Assembly: GCA_001579985.1 (NCBI GenBank)
Contig: LRSR01008913.1
Location: 1 to 41,295, forward strand
Direction: 5' to 3'
Source: Hypsibius dujardini
Lineage: Eukaryota > Tardigrada > Eutardigrada > Parachela > Hypsibiidae
DNA length: 41,295 nucleotides
Shown here: piece by piece, positions 1 through 10,385 of the stretch
How positions within the stretch are numbered: position 1 is the stretch's first letter
Layout of the letters: the number at the start of each line of letters is the position of its first letter
Program-made: the position numbers and the translations under genes
Notes under the pieces: generated by a model
What the model was told of the DNA's origin: nothing
What the model saw: only the letters and a program-made list of their open reading frames with translations
Databases searched by the model: none

Positions 1-348
1 AACGGCCCGGTCGGCCCAATAGTCAATCCGCCACTGTCAATGACCTCTAAAACGGCGTCCCTTGACCCTGACGCTTTAGGGGAATGAATTCCGCAGGATC
101 AAGCAAAAAATGGTCACCTCAGGGAGCTCACGCGGAGCGGATGACGATACGGTAAGCGTCATTAGAGATAACGATACATGATCAACGTTTGCTTAACTAA
201 AGGTTTGGCATTGATTGTATAAGCTCGCCTGTAGCCGAAGTTCCCTGTTAAGAGAAACAAGCCGGATTTGTCAGGCTTCGTCGATGTGTGAGTCTGTTGA
301 TTTTGTATTTTTTCTATCAGAACCCGTTTTCAACGGTTTCGGAACGAA
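1..348. other. 5' flank of the first GR-like gene, no gene seen
   Basis: I see no convincing coding exon, RNA gene or repeat in this stretch. It precedes the first gustatory-receptor-like start codon at 349 and may hold its promoter and 5' UTR. No TATA box is placed convincingly. Confidence 0.5.
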
Positions 349-1824
349 ATGATCGCGCCCTACTCCGTTGCCGTTCTCCAGGTGTCTGGCTTCCTTCCAG
401 CCCCGCCAACCTGGGATCCAATCTTCGGATTGGCCAGCCGTGCGCTCGGGCTGTTCCACCTTCTAGGTCTTGCAGGAGCCCTCGGTTACGTCATTAGTTA
501 TTCGCTGCCTCTTTTTACATTACCCACATCCGACCAGGAAAGTGCCGTTATCTTTGTCTTCGCTTTGACCCCGGGATTCTCTGAGACTTTACGAGCTGGC
601 GGCATGTTATTGCTCGCATATTTCTCGAAGCAAAACATTAGTATTGTCCTGTCTGAACGCCTTCCAGGCATGTGTGAGCTCTTTAGCTCAGACAAAAAGA
701 CAAAATTCCGGAATGAATGGAAAAGGACAAATGCCTGTTTTGCCCTTTTTGTAGTTGCTTTGCAGGCTTTTATGACATTCTGCAATTTCCTACCGATTGT
801 GATCGACCCGGCTGACACGGTTATTGTCCCCTCGTCATCCAATTCTACCATCGGCAGCAGCACGACCGGGGTGAGATGGGCATCGCTTTACTTTCAGATT
901 GCTTGCTTCGCATTGTCCCAACAAGTGTTGGTCGTGGCAATGGTATCGGCCGTGGCTTTCCGTTCGTTTTTCTTGCAACACAACCGAGAAATATCGGATC
1001 TGGCTGCAACGGTTGAAAATGAAACACATTCGGTCGATTCTTTGAACAAAATAATTGAAAGCTTTCAAAGCCGAGAGCTAGCTCTTGCACAGTTGATTGG
1101 GGAATTCTCCTCGTGTTTTGGCGCGATTCTGTGTGTGTCCTTTGTCATGGATCAAGCCACGGAACTGGGAATGCTGGCTGAGATTGTCGGCCACACCCCG
1201 ACTGATACTGGACGTTGGATCAGTTACGTGACTCATGTTATTCTCTTTGCAATCTACAGTATAGTTTTATTTTGGCCATTTGTGCAGGTGCATGAAGAGG
1301 TATGAAGATGATTCATTATTTTTTGAATGAAAAATGAAGCACACATCACATCCACAAAGCCTCATTTGCTTCTGTTTGAATTTCAGTCGAAAAGGACCGG
1401 AATCCTTTGCTACAAAATGGTCCTTGCAGTGTTGAGGAATTTTCCCGCCGAATCAACTGTACGGTTTAAGCTAGCACCTTTTTAGTTTGCAAAGCAGGCG
1501 AACGCATCTATTCTTTCTATCTAGGACTGCAAAATGTATGAAGCATTGAAACGGTATTACGCTGAATGTGCCGATGGTGAAATAGTCATCTCGGGAGCAG
1601 GTCTCTTGACCTTAACGAGACCGTTTCTAGCCGGCGTAAGTGATCTAGAACTTGATGATGTTTTCTGTTCCTTCTCGGAACGGCAACTGAATCGAAGCTG
1701 TCTTGCGTTTTTCTAGGCCCTGACCTTCGCACTCTCGTTTGGCGTGTTGGCTTACGAAGTCGTACAAAAGAGTCTGAATCAAGAATGCCAATTCAAGAAC
1801 GGATTCTGCATTCGTCGGCAATAA
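349..1824 (+). CDS. Gustatory-receptor-like 7TM protein, copy 1 (3 exons)
   Basis: Exons 349-1299, 1525-1635 and 1717-1824 join in phase 0 to give 389 aa. Exon 1 carries six hydrophobic segments, near residues 35-60, 75-100, 125-150, 180-205, 245-275 and 285-310. Exon 2 (CKMYEALKRYY... to LTRPFLA) resembles the loop before TM7. Exon 3 (ALTFALSFGVLAYEVVQ) supplies TM7. Seven TMs, a hydrophobic 'ALSQQ' TM4 motif and two phase-0 introns near the C-terminus fit the insect gustatory/odorant receptor superfamily, whose members are ligand-gated cation channels with a cytoplasmic N-terminus. The canonical TYhhhhhQF motif is only loosely kept (LAYEVVQ). Introns are 225 and 81 nt. Two paralogs follow downstream on the same strand. 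The start is the first Met of the frame, just before the conserved 'GFLPAP' N-terminal block. The ligand is unknown. Confidence 0.78.
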
Positions 1825-3334
1825 TTGCAATAAGAGTAAACACGCGGCTTCATTAGCAAGCATATGTAACATGATCGTAAACATGATGCCAATGTCAGTG
1901 TCAACCTAAGAGCTCCAAGGCAACAAGCTGTTTTCATTTGATCCACTAGAGGGTTCGGTTGGCGCGTAGCGCTATCTTTAGTGGATTTGCCTTTCTTACT
2001 TCACTATACCCTGGTGTGGAATGAAAAATGTATAGCTCTGAACAGTTTTTACGACCGTACCTTAAGCATGCCGGGAATTGCAAAAGTTAAAATGGGCTGT
2101 GACAGTTGGTCTAAATTAAGACCATGGGTGATCATCTGGTTATGTAGTTATTGTTGCGGTGAGTGTTGTTAGATGAAGTTAGTAAACGAAATGGGTGAAT
2201 CGCTCGGCTACGCGAGCTTTAATTTGTGGGGGATAGCGAGTAATTGGCGCGCCATAATTTTGCGTTTTTGAGACGTCTGGCTTGCCATTCCAAAAAATGT
2301 TGAGACAAATGGCCTAGAATACTGTTTTTTTGGCGGATTGAGGATAGATATGCTTAGTGTTTAAACAGGATCCTCAAAAGGGTAATGCTTGAAATCTCAC
2401 GGAAATCTCACTAGGACGGTGGAGTTACGATTCTATATGCAATGAAGATAATAATTTTAGCGAAGTGATACATTAAATCTTATGGATGTTTTCCTGGTAC
2501 TATCTCGTTACTTATTCTACTATACCGATTTTGCTCTCTTCTTTCATCGTATTAGAGAGGATCGACAAGAGAAGTTAGGTAATGATATCTTTTGGGTGTA
2601 CTAAAACGACATTTTCTATGGTCGGCTGTGTAAATAATTCCGAAATAGAACTGTCCGCTCGTCGTCGTTTTTGCGACTAGCGGGGAGAGGGCAAAAGAGC
2701 TCAAAAGAATAAATTAAAATAGTTGCACTATAGTTACAGCCTGTAGAAAGTAGACACGAGCAACGCACGTACACGAGACTAAACTTCTTAACTCTCTTCC
2801 CTTATTCATTTCATCCAACAGATCAATTTTGTTGGATCCATTCTCACTATAATTCGTGGATCAAACGATGTCGTTCTCATTACGAGAATACGCTTGCTGA
2901 TATTTAATGTGTGCTGCAGTGCATTTTCTTCGAACCCACAACGCTGCTCCAGTCAAGTCGGTCCATCTCAGCATTCCCATGACATTTGAATGTGATCGTG
3001 CTCAAACATTGAAACGCGTAAGAGGAGATCACAATCTCCTAGGGCACTTAAGCGATACGGCTTTCAATGACGAAACACGCCAAGCTGTCTCTTGGGCCCC
3101 AGAGCTAGTATAAACGCTATAGTAGGGTTTTTACTGTCATAGTACGTGGCGCATGTATTTGGAAAGATTGGGGAGATTGAAGGTTAGTTCAGTTGACCCC
3201 AGAGCTCAGAGAGCTGCTCCTAAATCTAAATTTAAGACTATTAGACTTGCATGTTTCATTCGGATAGAATTTTGCCCCCCCTCACCCCCCCACACCCGCC
3301 TGTCAACTGTACCATTCGTATATAAAGAACGAAA
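1825..3334. other. Intergenic, between GR-like copies 1 and 2
   Basis: There are only short, chance-like reading frames here, for example 1981-2172 and 2907-3113, with no domain, signal peptide or convincing splice pairing. The last part holds a C-rich run (about 3273-3300) and a TATATAAAG-like string around 3319, which lies too close to the ATG at 3335 to be an ordinary TATA box for it. I see no fourth receptor copy or obvious pseudogene. Confidence 0.5.
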
Positions 3335-5873
3335 ATGTTTGCGGAAAAATCGTTCGCCCCACTTCCAACTTTGATACTTGAACTATTCGGCTTCCTTCCC
3401 ACCAGGAGCGACGAGACCAAATTCTCCGGTTTTCTGCGGCGAGCAATTGCCGCCATGCACGTTATCGGTGCGTGGGTGTCCGTTGTCGTACAGTTTTTAC
3501 GCCTAACCCCGATCCTGATGCAGCCCATCTCAAATCAGAACGCCGGAACCATTGTCACCTTATTCAGCGTGGTTTCGGGTTTCTCCGAGTACGGTCGCTC
3601 TGCGGCCATGATTACCATCTACTATTTTAAACACAACGCTTTTCCGCGTTTAAGTGCAGGAATTACAGGACTCTTTACTTCCAAGAGTCAACGGAAAAGA
3701 TTCTATCAAAAGTGGGCAAAACTGGCTAGGTTCTTAAGTTTACTAATTCTCATGCTACAGCTCATCGGACAATTGTTCAACTGGGTGCCCTTTTTATGGT
3801 TCAACGAGAACCAAATAGACACAGGCAGTGGTAATGGGAGGAACATCACCGGTCGTGTAAAACCAGCACAGTCTTTAGTTCCATCAAGCGTGGTGGGGGG
3901 GGGGTGCTACTACTTCCAGGCGTCCTCCTTCGCCCTATCCCAACAAATGCTCGTTCAGGCCGTCACGGCGGGGGCATCACTGCGTACCTTCCTGGTCGAG
4001 CATAATCTCGGTATGGCTAAGCTACAGGCAGACATCAAAATTGGGATTCACGATAGAAAGTCCGTGGAGAAGGAGCTGGAACGAGTGCAGAAACGGTATT
4101 CGGACATTTTGGTAATGAACGGCGTGATTAGTGGGGCTTTCGGGAACATTTTGTGCATTGCCCTGCGAATGGACCAGGTGACGGTGTTGGGGATGGTAGC
4201 CGGTGCGGTCGCCAATCCGCCCAACGGGATCGTTCATTGGATATGCGCCTGTTTCCTTGTCTTGCTTTTTGGTTGCTACTGTACGGTTCTTTTCTGGCCG
4301 ATCGTCCAAGTTAGCGAAGAGGTACAGGAATTTAATATTTTCACCTAGGAATGCCATCACCGTCGGCTAGTTCAGAGATCAGCGGTCTAAGGGAGCTTGC
4401 TCATGACATGCTCATTTGTGCTAAGTGTAGTACAGAGGCGTAATGGGCCCTTCGGAAAAAGGTGGGTGCAATTTTTGCTCCTCCCCCCCCTCTCCCGGGC
4501 AAAAGTTTCAGAAAGTTACCGAGTAAAATAAAAAATCGCGGAACCAACCAAAACAAAACTGTGAAGACACACGGGCAGAGTTTTGTTTTATTTATAAAAA
4601 TTATCCAGGGACAAGTATTTTCAAAACTTAAATCAAACATTGCCCCCCCCCCGCCCCCGCCCCGCTGAACGAGATTTTGATTTAACGGGGCAAAATGAAT
4701 CAAAGTGATGTCAGTGAAATGTTTAGAATACATATTATTGTTTAAAGCTAATTTTTTCTTTATTAGTTAAAGCTTATTTTTCGACAGAAGCCTTGTATTG
4801 CTAACTTTCGTGACGTCGCGCGTTCGGTTATCCAACTTGTAACTCGTTCTCGCGCTTTACAAATTGCTTGTATACAAGAGAATGGAATTAATCTATTTTT
4901 ATGTATATCAAGCGCTTGTAAACCAATCGGGGAGCACGGGATTAAGGCAAAAACAACTGCGCGTACCAGTTAAAATAATATGCCATCGCGCTACAATCTT
5001 GTTGAAGTTTAGACCAGACTTTAGAATTCAATTAAGGAATTTATGAAATCATTACAAAAATATTTTTTTTGAGAGTCTGACGAGCTGAGTGTCTTGCATA
5101 AATAGATGCATAAACCGACTCTCCTCCCCCCAACCAATTTATTTTACCTACTGGAGAAGTTTCAGTTTACTGACTTTCCTTGTAGCCAGACTTGGCGCCG
5201 CTCCAAATCGGGAACATATTGAATGAATATCCCAAACACAAATGAAAGTCCGATTTAGAACTTTTTCGACGCTTTCATTTACGTCGTAATTCTTTTTGTC
5301 AAACTTCAGTATGGAATTGGGTGTCTTGTGCTGTTGTAGTCAAAGATAACGGAAGTAATCTCATACCGTTTGGTCATGGCAGTATAGCAACACCTGCCAG
5401 TCGCACCGGTCGTAAGTCAGCCTAAAGAAATCTCCCTATGAACTATTGGCTAAAATTAGAGGCAAAATAAAACCATTTGGTCTCCTATAGGGCAGTAAGG
5501 TCTACGAACTCTCCCAGTCTATTGTGAGCACTTGCGAGCACAATCAAGTGATTGTGATGGGTGCTGGAGTTCTGCCCTTCACGAGGACCCTCTTAGCTAA
5601 GGTAAGGTCACGCGGTGCTGTAGACAGTCGCGGTTGGTGACTTATACAAAGTAGTGCGTACAACCAAGGAGACATATGATGTACTTTCATTGCACCTGAG
5701 CAAAGCGGAACTGTTTCTATCTATGATCTATCTATCTAAATATGTTCAAACCTGGTAGTGAATGTCGACATGTCACATCATTTACGAACACCAACCCACG
5801 GATCAGTTCCTGGTGTCAACAGTTATTTGCCTTCTTTCAAGCGGTAATAAGCTTTGTTGATAGTATATTTTAA
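3335..5873 (+). CDS. Gustatory-receptor-like 7TM protein, copy 2 (last exon uncertain)
   Basis: Exon 1 (3335-4321) and exon 2 (5491-5601, again 111 nt) are clear paralogs of copy 1. They share the N-terminal 'FGFLPT' block, 'YYFQASSFALSQQ' in TM4, 'FGNILCIALRMDQVT' in TM5, and a donor right after SEE. Exon 2 reads SKVYELSQ... to FTRTLLAK. For TM7 I favour 5823-5873, after ...TCAACAG, a 16-residue hydrophobic end (LFAFFQAVISFVDSIF) giving 382 aa in frame. An alternative acceptor at 6209 opens 6210-6347 (YSFSLVFLIRF...), which looks closer to the insect TYhhhhhQF motif. Intron 1 is 1169 nt, much longer than in copy 1. Exon 1 contains a run of ten G at 3895-3904 that is in frame (VVGGG). The family call is inference from shape and paralogy. 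Confidence 0.7.
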
Positions 5874-6554
5874 TAGAATAATAATTACTTAATAATAACA
5901 TAATAATAGAAGCGATGACTAGCGAATTCTGAATATTTGCTGGAAAATACTATAAATCATAGCCGCAAAAGTTAAAATATAACCAGTTGCACCGTTTCGC
6001 GTGTATCCACAACCAATGCTGTCCCGTGACAACTCTTCTATCGAGTTATATCGGAAAACTAATGTATAATGTATAATAATTCTGGCTTTCGAATCAGATT
6101 TCTCGGTACACGTTCAATTCACATTTGTTCTCTGCCTGCATCCGATCTGGCATTCTAGAAAGCTGGCGAACAGCCAATCATTTTAAGTAGTCAGTCTAGC
6201 GTCGCACAGTATTCCTTCTCTCTGGTCTTTCTTATACGGTTTAGAAAATGTTTACCCATGACTAAGGTATTACTTCAACAAAATACGAACACGCCAGCAA
6301 AACTTGCTGCGTTGGGGATTGGTTGCCATTGGTTTAGATTCATCTAGGATTACGGTGTACACACGGATGCATGGTTTGCAGGAAGCCCGTTAAACAAAAT
6401 TCCTGACTGGTTTTCCTCGAAAAATTGGTAATTGTTTCCCTCATTGGGAACATCAATTCCAGATCATGAAGTTGGGCTGGATTTAGCATGAACAAGATCA
6501 GCAACAAGTTTAATCTGATAAGTATCTAAAACACATCCCTTTCAAGTTGCCCGA
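5874..6554. other. Intergenic, between GR-like copies 2 and 3
   Basis: AT-rich sequence with (TAATAA)-like low complexity at about 5875-5910. It includes the alternative terminal exon for copy 2 (6210-6347). No other coding signal is seen. Confidence 0.45.
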
Positions 6555-8824
6555 ATGTCAGACCACCAAATGGGATATATTTCCGTTACGTTCCTCCGGC
6601 TATTCGGGATACTCCCCGCACCCAAGTGGCATCGGGTTCTTCGCTGCTCCCTCCGAGCATTCGGCGTCCTGCACATCCTCGGTATGGGTGCTGCACTGGC
6701 CGTTCTCATCGTCTATATCGCGCCATATCTGACTGTTCCTCCTTCCTCCGACGACAGTGCGTTTGTGCGTGTGTTTTCGGTGTCGCCGCGTTTTACCGTT
6801 GTCATTCGATCAGTAACTATCACGATGCTACTCTGCTTCAAAGGTCACGAGGTTTTGTGCCTGTTACACCGAATCTCCGACATCTGTAACTCCTGGAGTT
6901 CGGAGATGAAGGGCACTTTCCACACTAAAATAGCCCGGTCGTCTGGTCTTCTCATGTGTCTAACTTTTTCCCTGCAATTTTGGACATTATGCTGCAGTTA
7001 CGCCCCATACATGGTTACCCCTGAAAAGATGGCCTATTATCCTAAAACCCTTAGGGCGGAAAATGCTACCCTCGAAGAAGAGAAAACCAGCAGCAGCATT
7101 GAAGATCCTTCCGAAGATGCTTTCTGGGCAGTACTCTATTTTGAAATACTCGGCCTCAGTTTGTCTCAACAAGGAGTCATCATCGCTGTATTGTCTGCCG
7201 CCGCCTTGCATTTACTAGTGACGTCACATAACCTTGAGATTAATAACATTGAATATCAGGTAACCAGTGACCGATACATCGATGCCGAAATATTAACGGG
7301 AAAACTTGAACGGGCACGGATGTGTCGTATGGTATTACTGCAATTGAGTAAGGAGATTACCGCTTGCTTCGGCAGGATTCTTTTGGCGGCCTTTTTTGTG
7401 GATCAGACGACAGTGATGGGTACCTTAGTGGGGTTAATCAGCAGAAAAGGTCCCATACCGGTGGAGGTGGCAGTCAGTTTCGTTGCTAGTGCGACCTCGT
7501 ATTGGGTGTACAGTACCGTGTTGCTATGGCCACTGGCAGAGGTACATCAAGAGGTCAGTCAAAAGTCCCGATCGTTCTGTTTGTTATATTTACCGTGTGT
7601 GGGGTCTTCCAGGTTTATTAACAAGTTTATTAATTTGACAGGCCGAGCAGACAAGTGTGCACTACTATTGCATGGTCGTAGCATCCTGGAAGAAGTTTCC
7701 CGATGAATCAATAGTATGTGTGTGACATCTAAACAGCCCCGTCCCTTTTCCTGTTTTATGGCTCTGTTTTCCTAGAACTGCAAGCTCTATGAGCTTATGC
7801 AAACACTGTACCTTCAAAGTGAGGAGTGCGAAATTGTCATATCAGGCTGCAACTTTGTGCACTTCACCAGAATGCTTCTAGCACAAGTAGGTGGAAGTGG
7901 AAAGAGGATTACTTTGGCGGGGAGTATGTATAAAACAATTGGTAGTTGTACTTTGTAGTTAGTAGTTGTCTTTTAGTATTTAGTATTTTTCAGCTGTAGT
8001 TTTTATTTAGTCGTTCCGTAATTGTACTTTCTAATTATAGTTTATAACTAGTATTAATAAGTTGTGAGTTTAGTTCTAGTGGTTCTTAAAAATAGTTATG
8101 AATTAATATCACACGGTGATCATGAATAAACAGCTTGTTATTACAAGCTCAATGGTTGTCATAAAGTAATGGTAGGGTCAGTGCGTTAAAAATAATGATT
8201 GATATTACATTTAAACAGATGGTTTGATATTAGGGAATGCGGGCTCGGAAAACTAAAAAACAGCCAGTTAGGAGCTTGACGAGAAAAAAAACTTGCAAAC
8301 AAGCTGAAAGCCTAAAACAGATAATTAGCAGCACAGAGGTGCGCGGTACCGATACTTTAATGTATAATGCTACTGTGTGTTAAGATTCAGCTAGGTTGAT
8401 TTGTATCTTCATTGCTCGGGGAGTTGGTTATATTGATGGAAATTAAAATTAACATTCTCAATTAAATACATATATAAATACAGAATACATTACATACAGA
8501 CTAATAACTACAATTAGAAAAGTATAATTACCTAACTACTAAATACAGTAAAATACAGTACAATACTATAAAAAACTATAAATTATAAAGTACAACTACG
8601 TGACTACTAAATACAACCTACAACTGCAAAAAACAACTACGATACTACCAAATACTAAAGACAACTACTATATACACACTACAACTACCATGTTTTATAC
8701 ATGCCTTCTGGCGAGCCGGCTAGGTGTTGCTTTTATAGCCAGATGACGAGTGTCCTCTAACTAGGCTTTGCTCTATATTGTAGACCCTGACATCAGCTTT
8801 GTCGTTCAGCGTTTTCGCCAATGA
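6555..8824 (+). CDS. Gustatory-receptor-like 7TM protein, copy 3 (3 exons)
   Basis: Exons 6555-7553, 7776-7886 (111 nt) and 8765-8824 join in phase 0 to give 389 aa, the same length as copy 1. Exon 1 begins near 'FLRLFGILPAP', and has TM4 'GLSLSQQGVIIAVLSAAAL', TM5 'ACFGRILLAAFFVDQTTVMG' and TM6 'YSTVLLWPLAEVHQE'. Exon 2 reads NCKLYELMQ... to FTRMLLAQ. Exon 3 starts with 'AL', as copy 1 does, and ends 'ISFVVQRFRQ', similar to 'EVVQKSLNQ' of copy 1. It is short and carries an odd DPD in the TM7 region, so it is less certain than exons 1 and 2. Intron 2 is 878 nt, but 781 nt of it is an inverted-repeat element, leaving a normal ~97-nt intron. It is presumably a chemosensory cation channel; the ligand is unknown. 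Confidence 0.74.
7924..8704. mobile_element. Foldback element in intron 2 of GR-like copy 3
   Basis: The ends are inverted repeats: GTATGTATAAAACA(A)TTGGTAGTTGTA at the left, and its complement TACAACTACCATGTTTTATACATGC at the right. Inside each arm are irregular TAGTTGTA/TACAACTA and TAGTATTT/AAATACTA units pointing inward, about 130 nt on the left and 210 nt on the right. No transposase frame is visible, so it would be non-autonomous (MITE or Foldback-like). Removing it restores a short intron. Confidence 0.72.
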
Positions 8825-9720
8825 ATTGGTGCAGAAGAGCTTAAACACGGAGTGCCATCGTGGGCATTCCCACAGTTTCGTTCAAACCAGCTGATAGAGA
8901 CGAGTGGGAAATGGGATGGACATGTTCAAATAACTGAACTTCATCTATGATTGCTTGACACATTTCCCATTGATCAATCAAATCCATTTGCTACACCTTT
9001 ATGATACTATATTCATGATAACTTTTGATACCATTATTGCTCGTGTGGTTTCAGAAACTTGTCGGACACAATTTGAAAATACATTGGACGATTCCGCCAT
9101 ATATCAAACATTATATATCATATAATCAAACGGTGTATTCGGCTCTCGTATTCGGGGAGATGTTCTTCTTCCTCTTCTTGGAACAGTTGACCAAATACAG
9201 TCTCCTGAAAAAATGCATTTATTTATTAAAAGACTTGGCGAAATTGTATGCCGGCCATTCGATTACAATGCTTTAAAAAGGTTTTGGCCAATCTTTTCCT
9301 ATGCAAACGCATTCTCGACTTAACAATATTAAGAAAGAAAAACACTTTTACATGTTCCAGTTAGCTTTATTTTAAAATACTTATATGCATGTTTGTCAAA
9401 CCGGTCATTTTTTTGCTCGGCCAGGAGATTATCACTCCCGGGCCTGCTCGTGTTCATATGATTTTAGTAATATCACTGCGGCTCCAATCAAACAATCACA
9501 GCTTGACTTTCGTGCTAAAAAATAAATTACTCTACAAGAAATCTAATAAATTAATCAAAATTTTAACAGGGTAGAATTTTCGCTAACCGGGCACTTTTCT
9601 GAACTGAAGTGATTGTGTGACGTCATCAAGCGCTTGGCACGGAAGGAGCGGAGCTAAACTGAGCGGTTTAATTGCGGCAGCACCGCACAGAATTTTTAAA
9701 ATTATATCGTAAACCTACCG
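8825..9720. other. Intergenic downstream of GR-like copy 3
   Basis: A 74-codon open frame (9055-9276) follows a TTTCAG acceptor-like site and contains a hydrophobic stretch (FGEMFFFLFLEQL). I consider it an unlikely alternative last exon for copy 3. The rest shows nothing recognisable. Confidence 0.4.
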
Positions 9721-10385
9721 GTGCGCAAACGTTGTGTCCCTAGACATTATGTACCCGACATTGTGTCTCTCAGATATTGTTTCTTGTCCGTCAGACATTG
9801 TGTCCTTCTGACAATGTGCCTTTCGGGCATTGCGTTCCGTCCGGCAGACGTTGTGTCCTTAGGACATTGTGTCCGTCAGACTTCTGCCCGCCCGCCAGAC
9901 ATTATGTCCTTAACGGACTTATTTTTGCTAATTGTAAATCTAAATATATAAAATATTGCTAAAAATATAATGAGCTCCACCTCGAAGGGGTACAGGCAAA
10001 AGAATTATCGAGCAGTAAATGCCAAAACCTACTCGAACGAATAGTACCCAAGAATCCCTCATAAAAAAGGTTAAAAGAAAAATGGAAGCCAATCGGGACA
10101 GCTCCAACGTTCATCTCAATGTTCTGCGAAACACTCCAAGACCAGATTAGAGCGAATTGGTCTGAGGCCAGTACATCCACAACCCGACCGTCTATAAACA
10201 GTTCTTTACCAAGCCACAATGCCTGTAAAGACAGAATGTCTGGAGACAGTCTATCCACCTAGCCATAATTTCTTTGAGGACAGAATGTTTACGGCCACAA
10301 TGTCTGGGAACAAATAGTCGGGCGGGGCACATAAAATGGACACAATGTCGGAAGGACTGAATTTCGGGGGACACAACGTCGGTAT
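9721..10385. repeat. Inverted arrays of an ACATTGTGTCC-type repeat
   Basis: From 9721 to about 9925 there are many copies of an ACATTGTGTCC-like unit (variants GACATTATGT, GACGTTGTGTCC) spaced about 15-30 nt. From about 10205 to 10385 the complementary unit GGACACAATGTC recurs. The two arrays therefore face each other around a ~270-nt centre (about 9930-10200). The layout is that of a foldback element with repetitive arms. The centre holds most of the proposed last exon of the HSP70-like gene. Confidence 0.72.

Noticed and set aside
498-863. 121-codon minus-strand frame
   Set aside because: It is antisense to exon 1 of GR-like copy 1 and shows no domain.
4440-4690. Possible foldback element in intron 1 of GR-like copy 2
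   Set aside because: Only a small central hairpin (AAAACAAAACTGTG with CAGAGTTTTGTTTT) pairs; the flanking C-runs lie in the same orientation, so the long arms do not match.
9055-9276. Alternative last exon for GR-like copy 3 with a hydrophobic stretch
   Set aside because: It would need an 1168-nt intron and adds about 20 polar residues before the helix. The 8765-8824 exon starts with AL and ends VVQR..., like copy 1, and leaves a normal intron once the foldback element is discounted.
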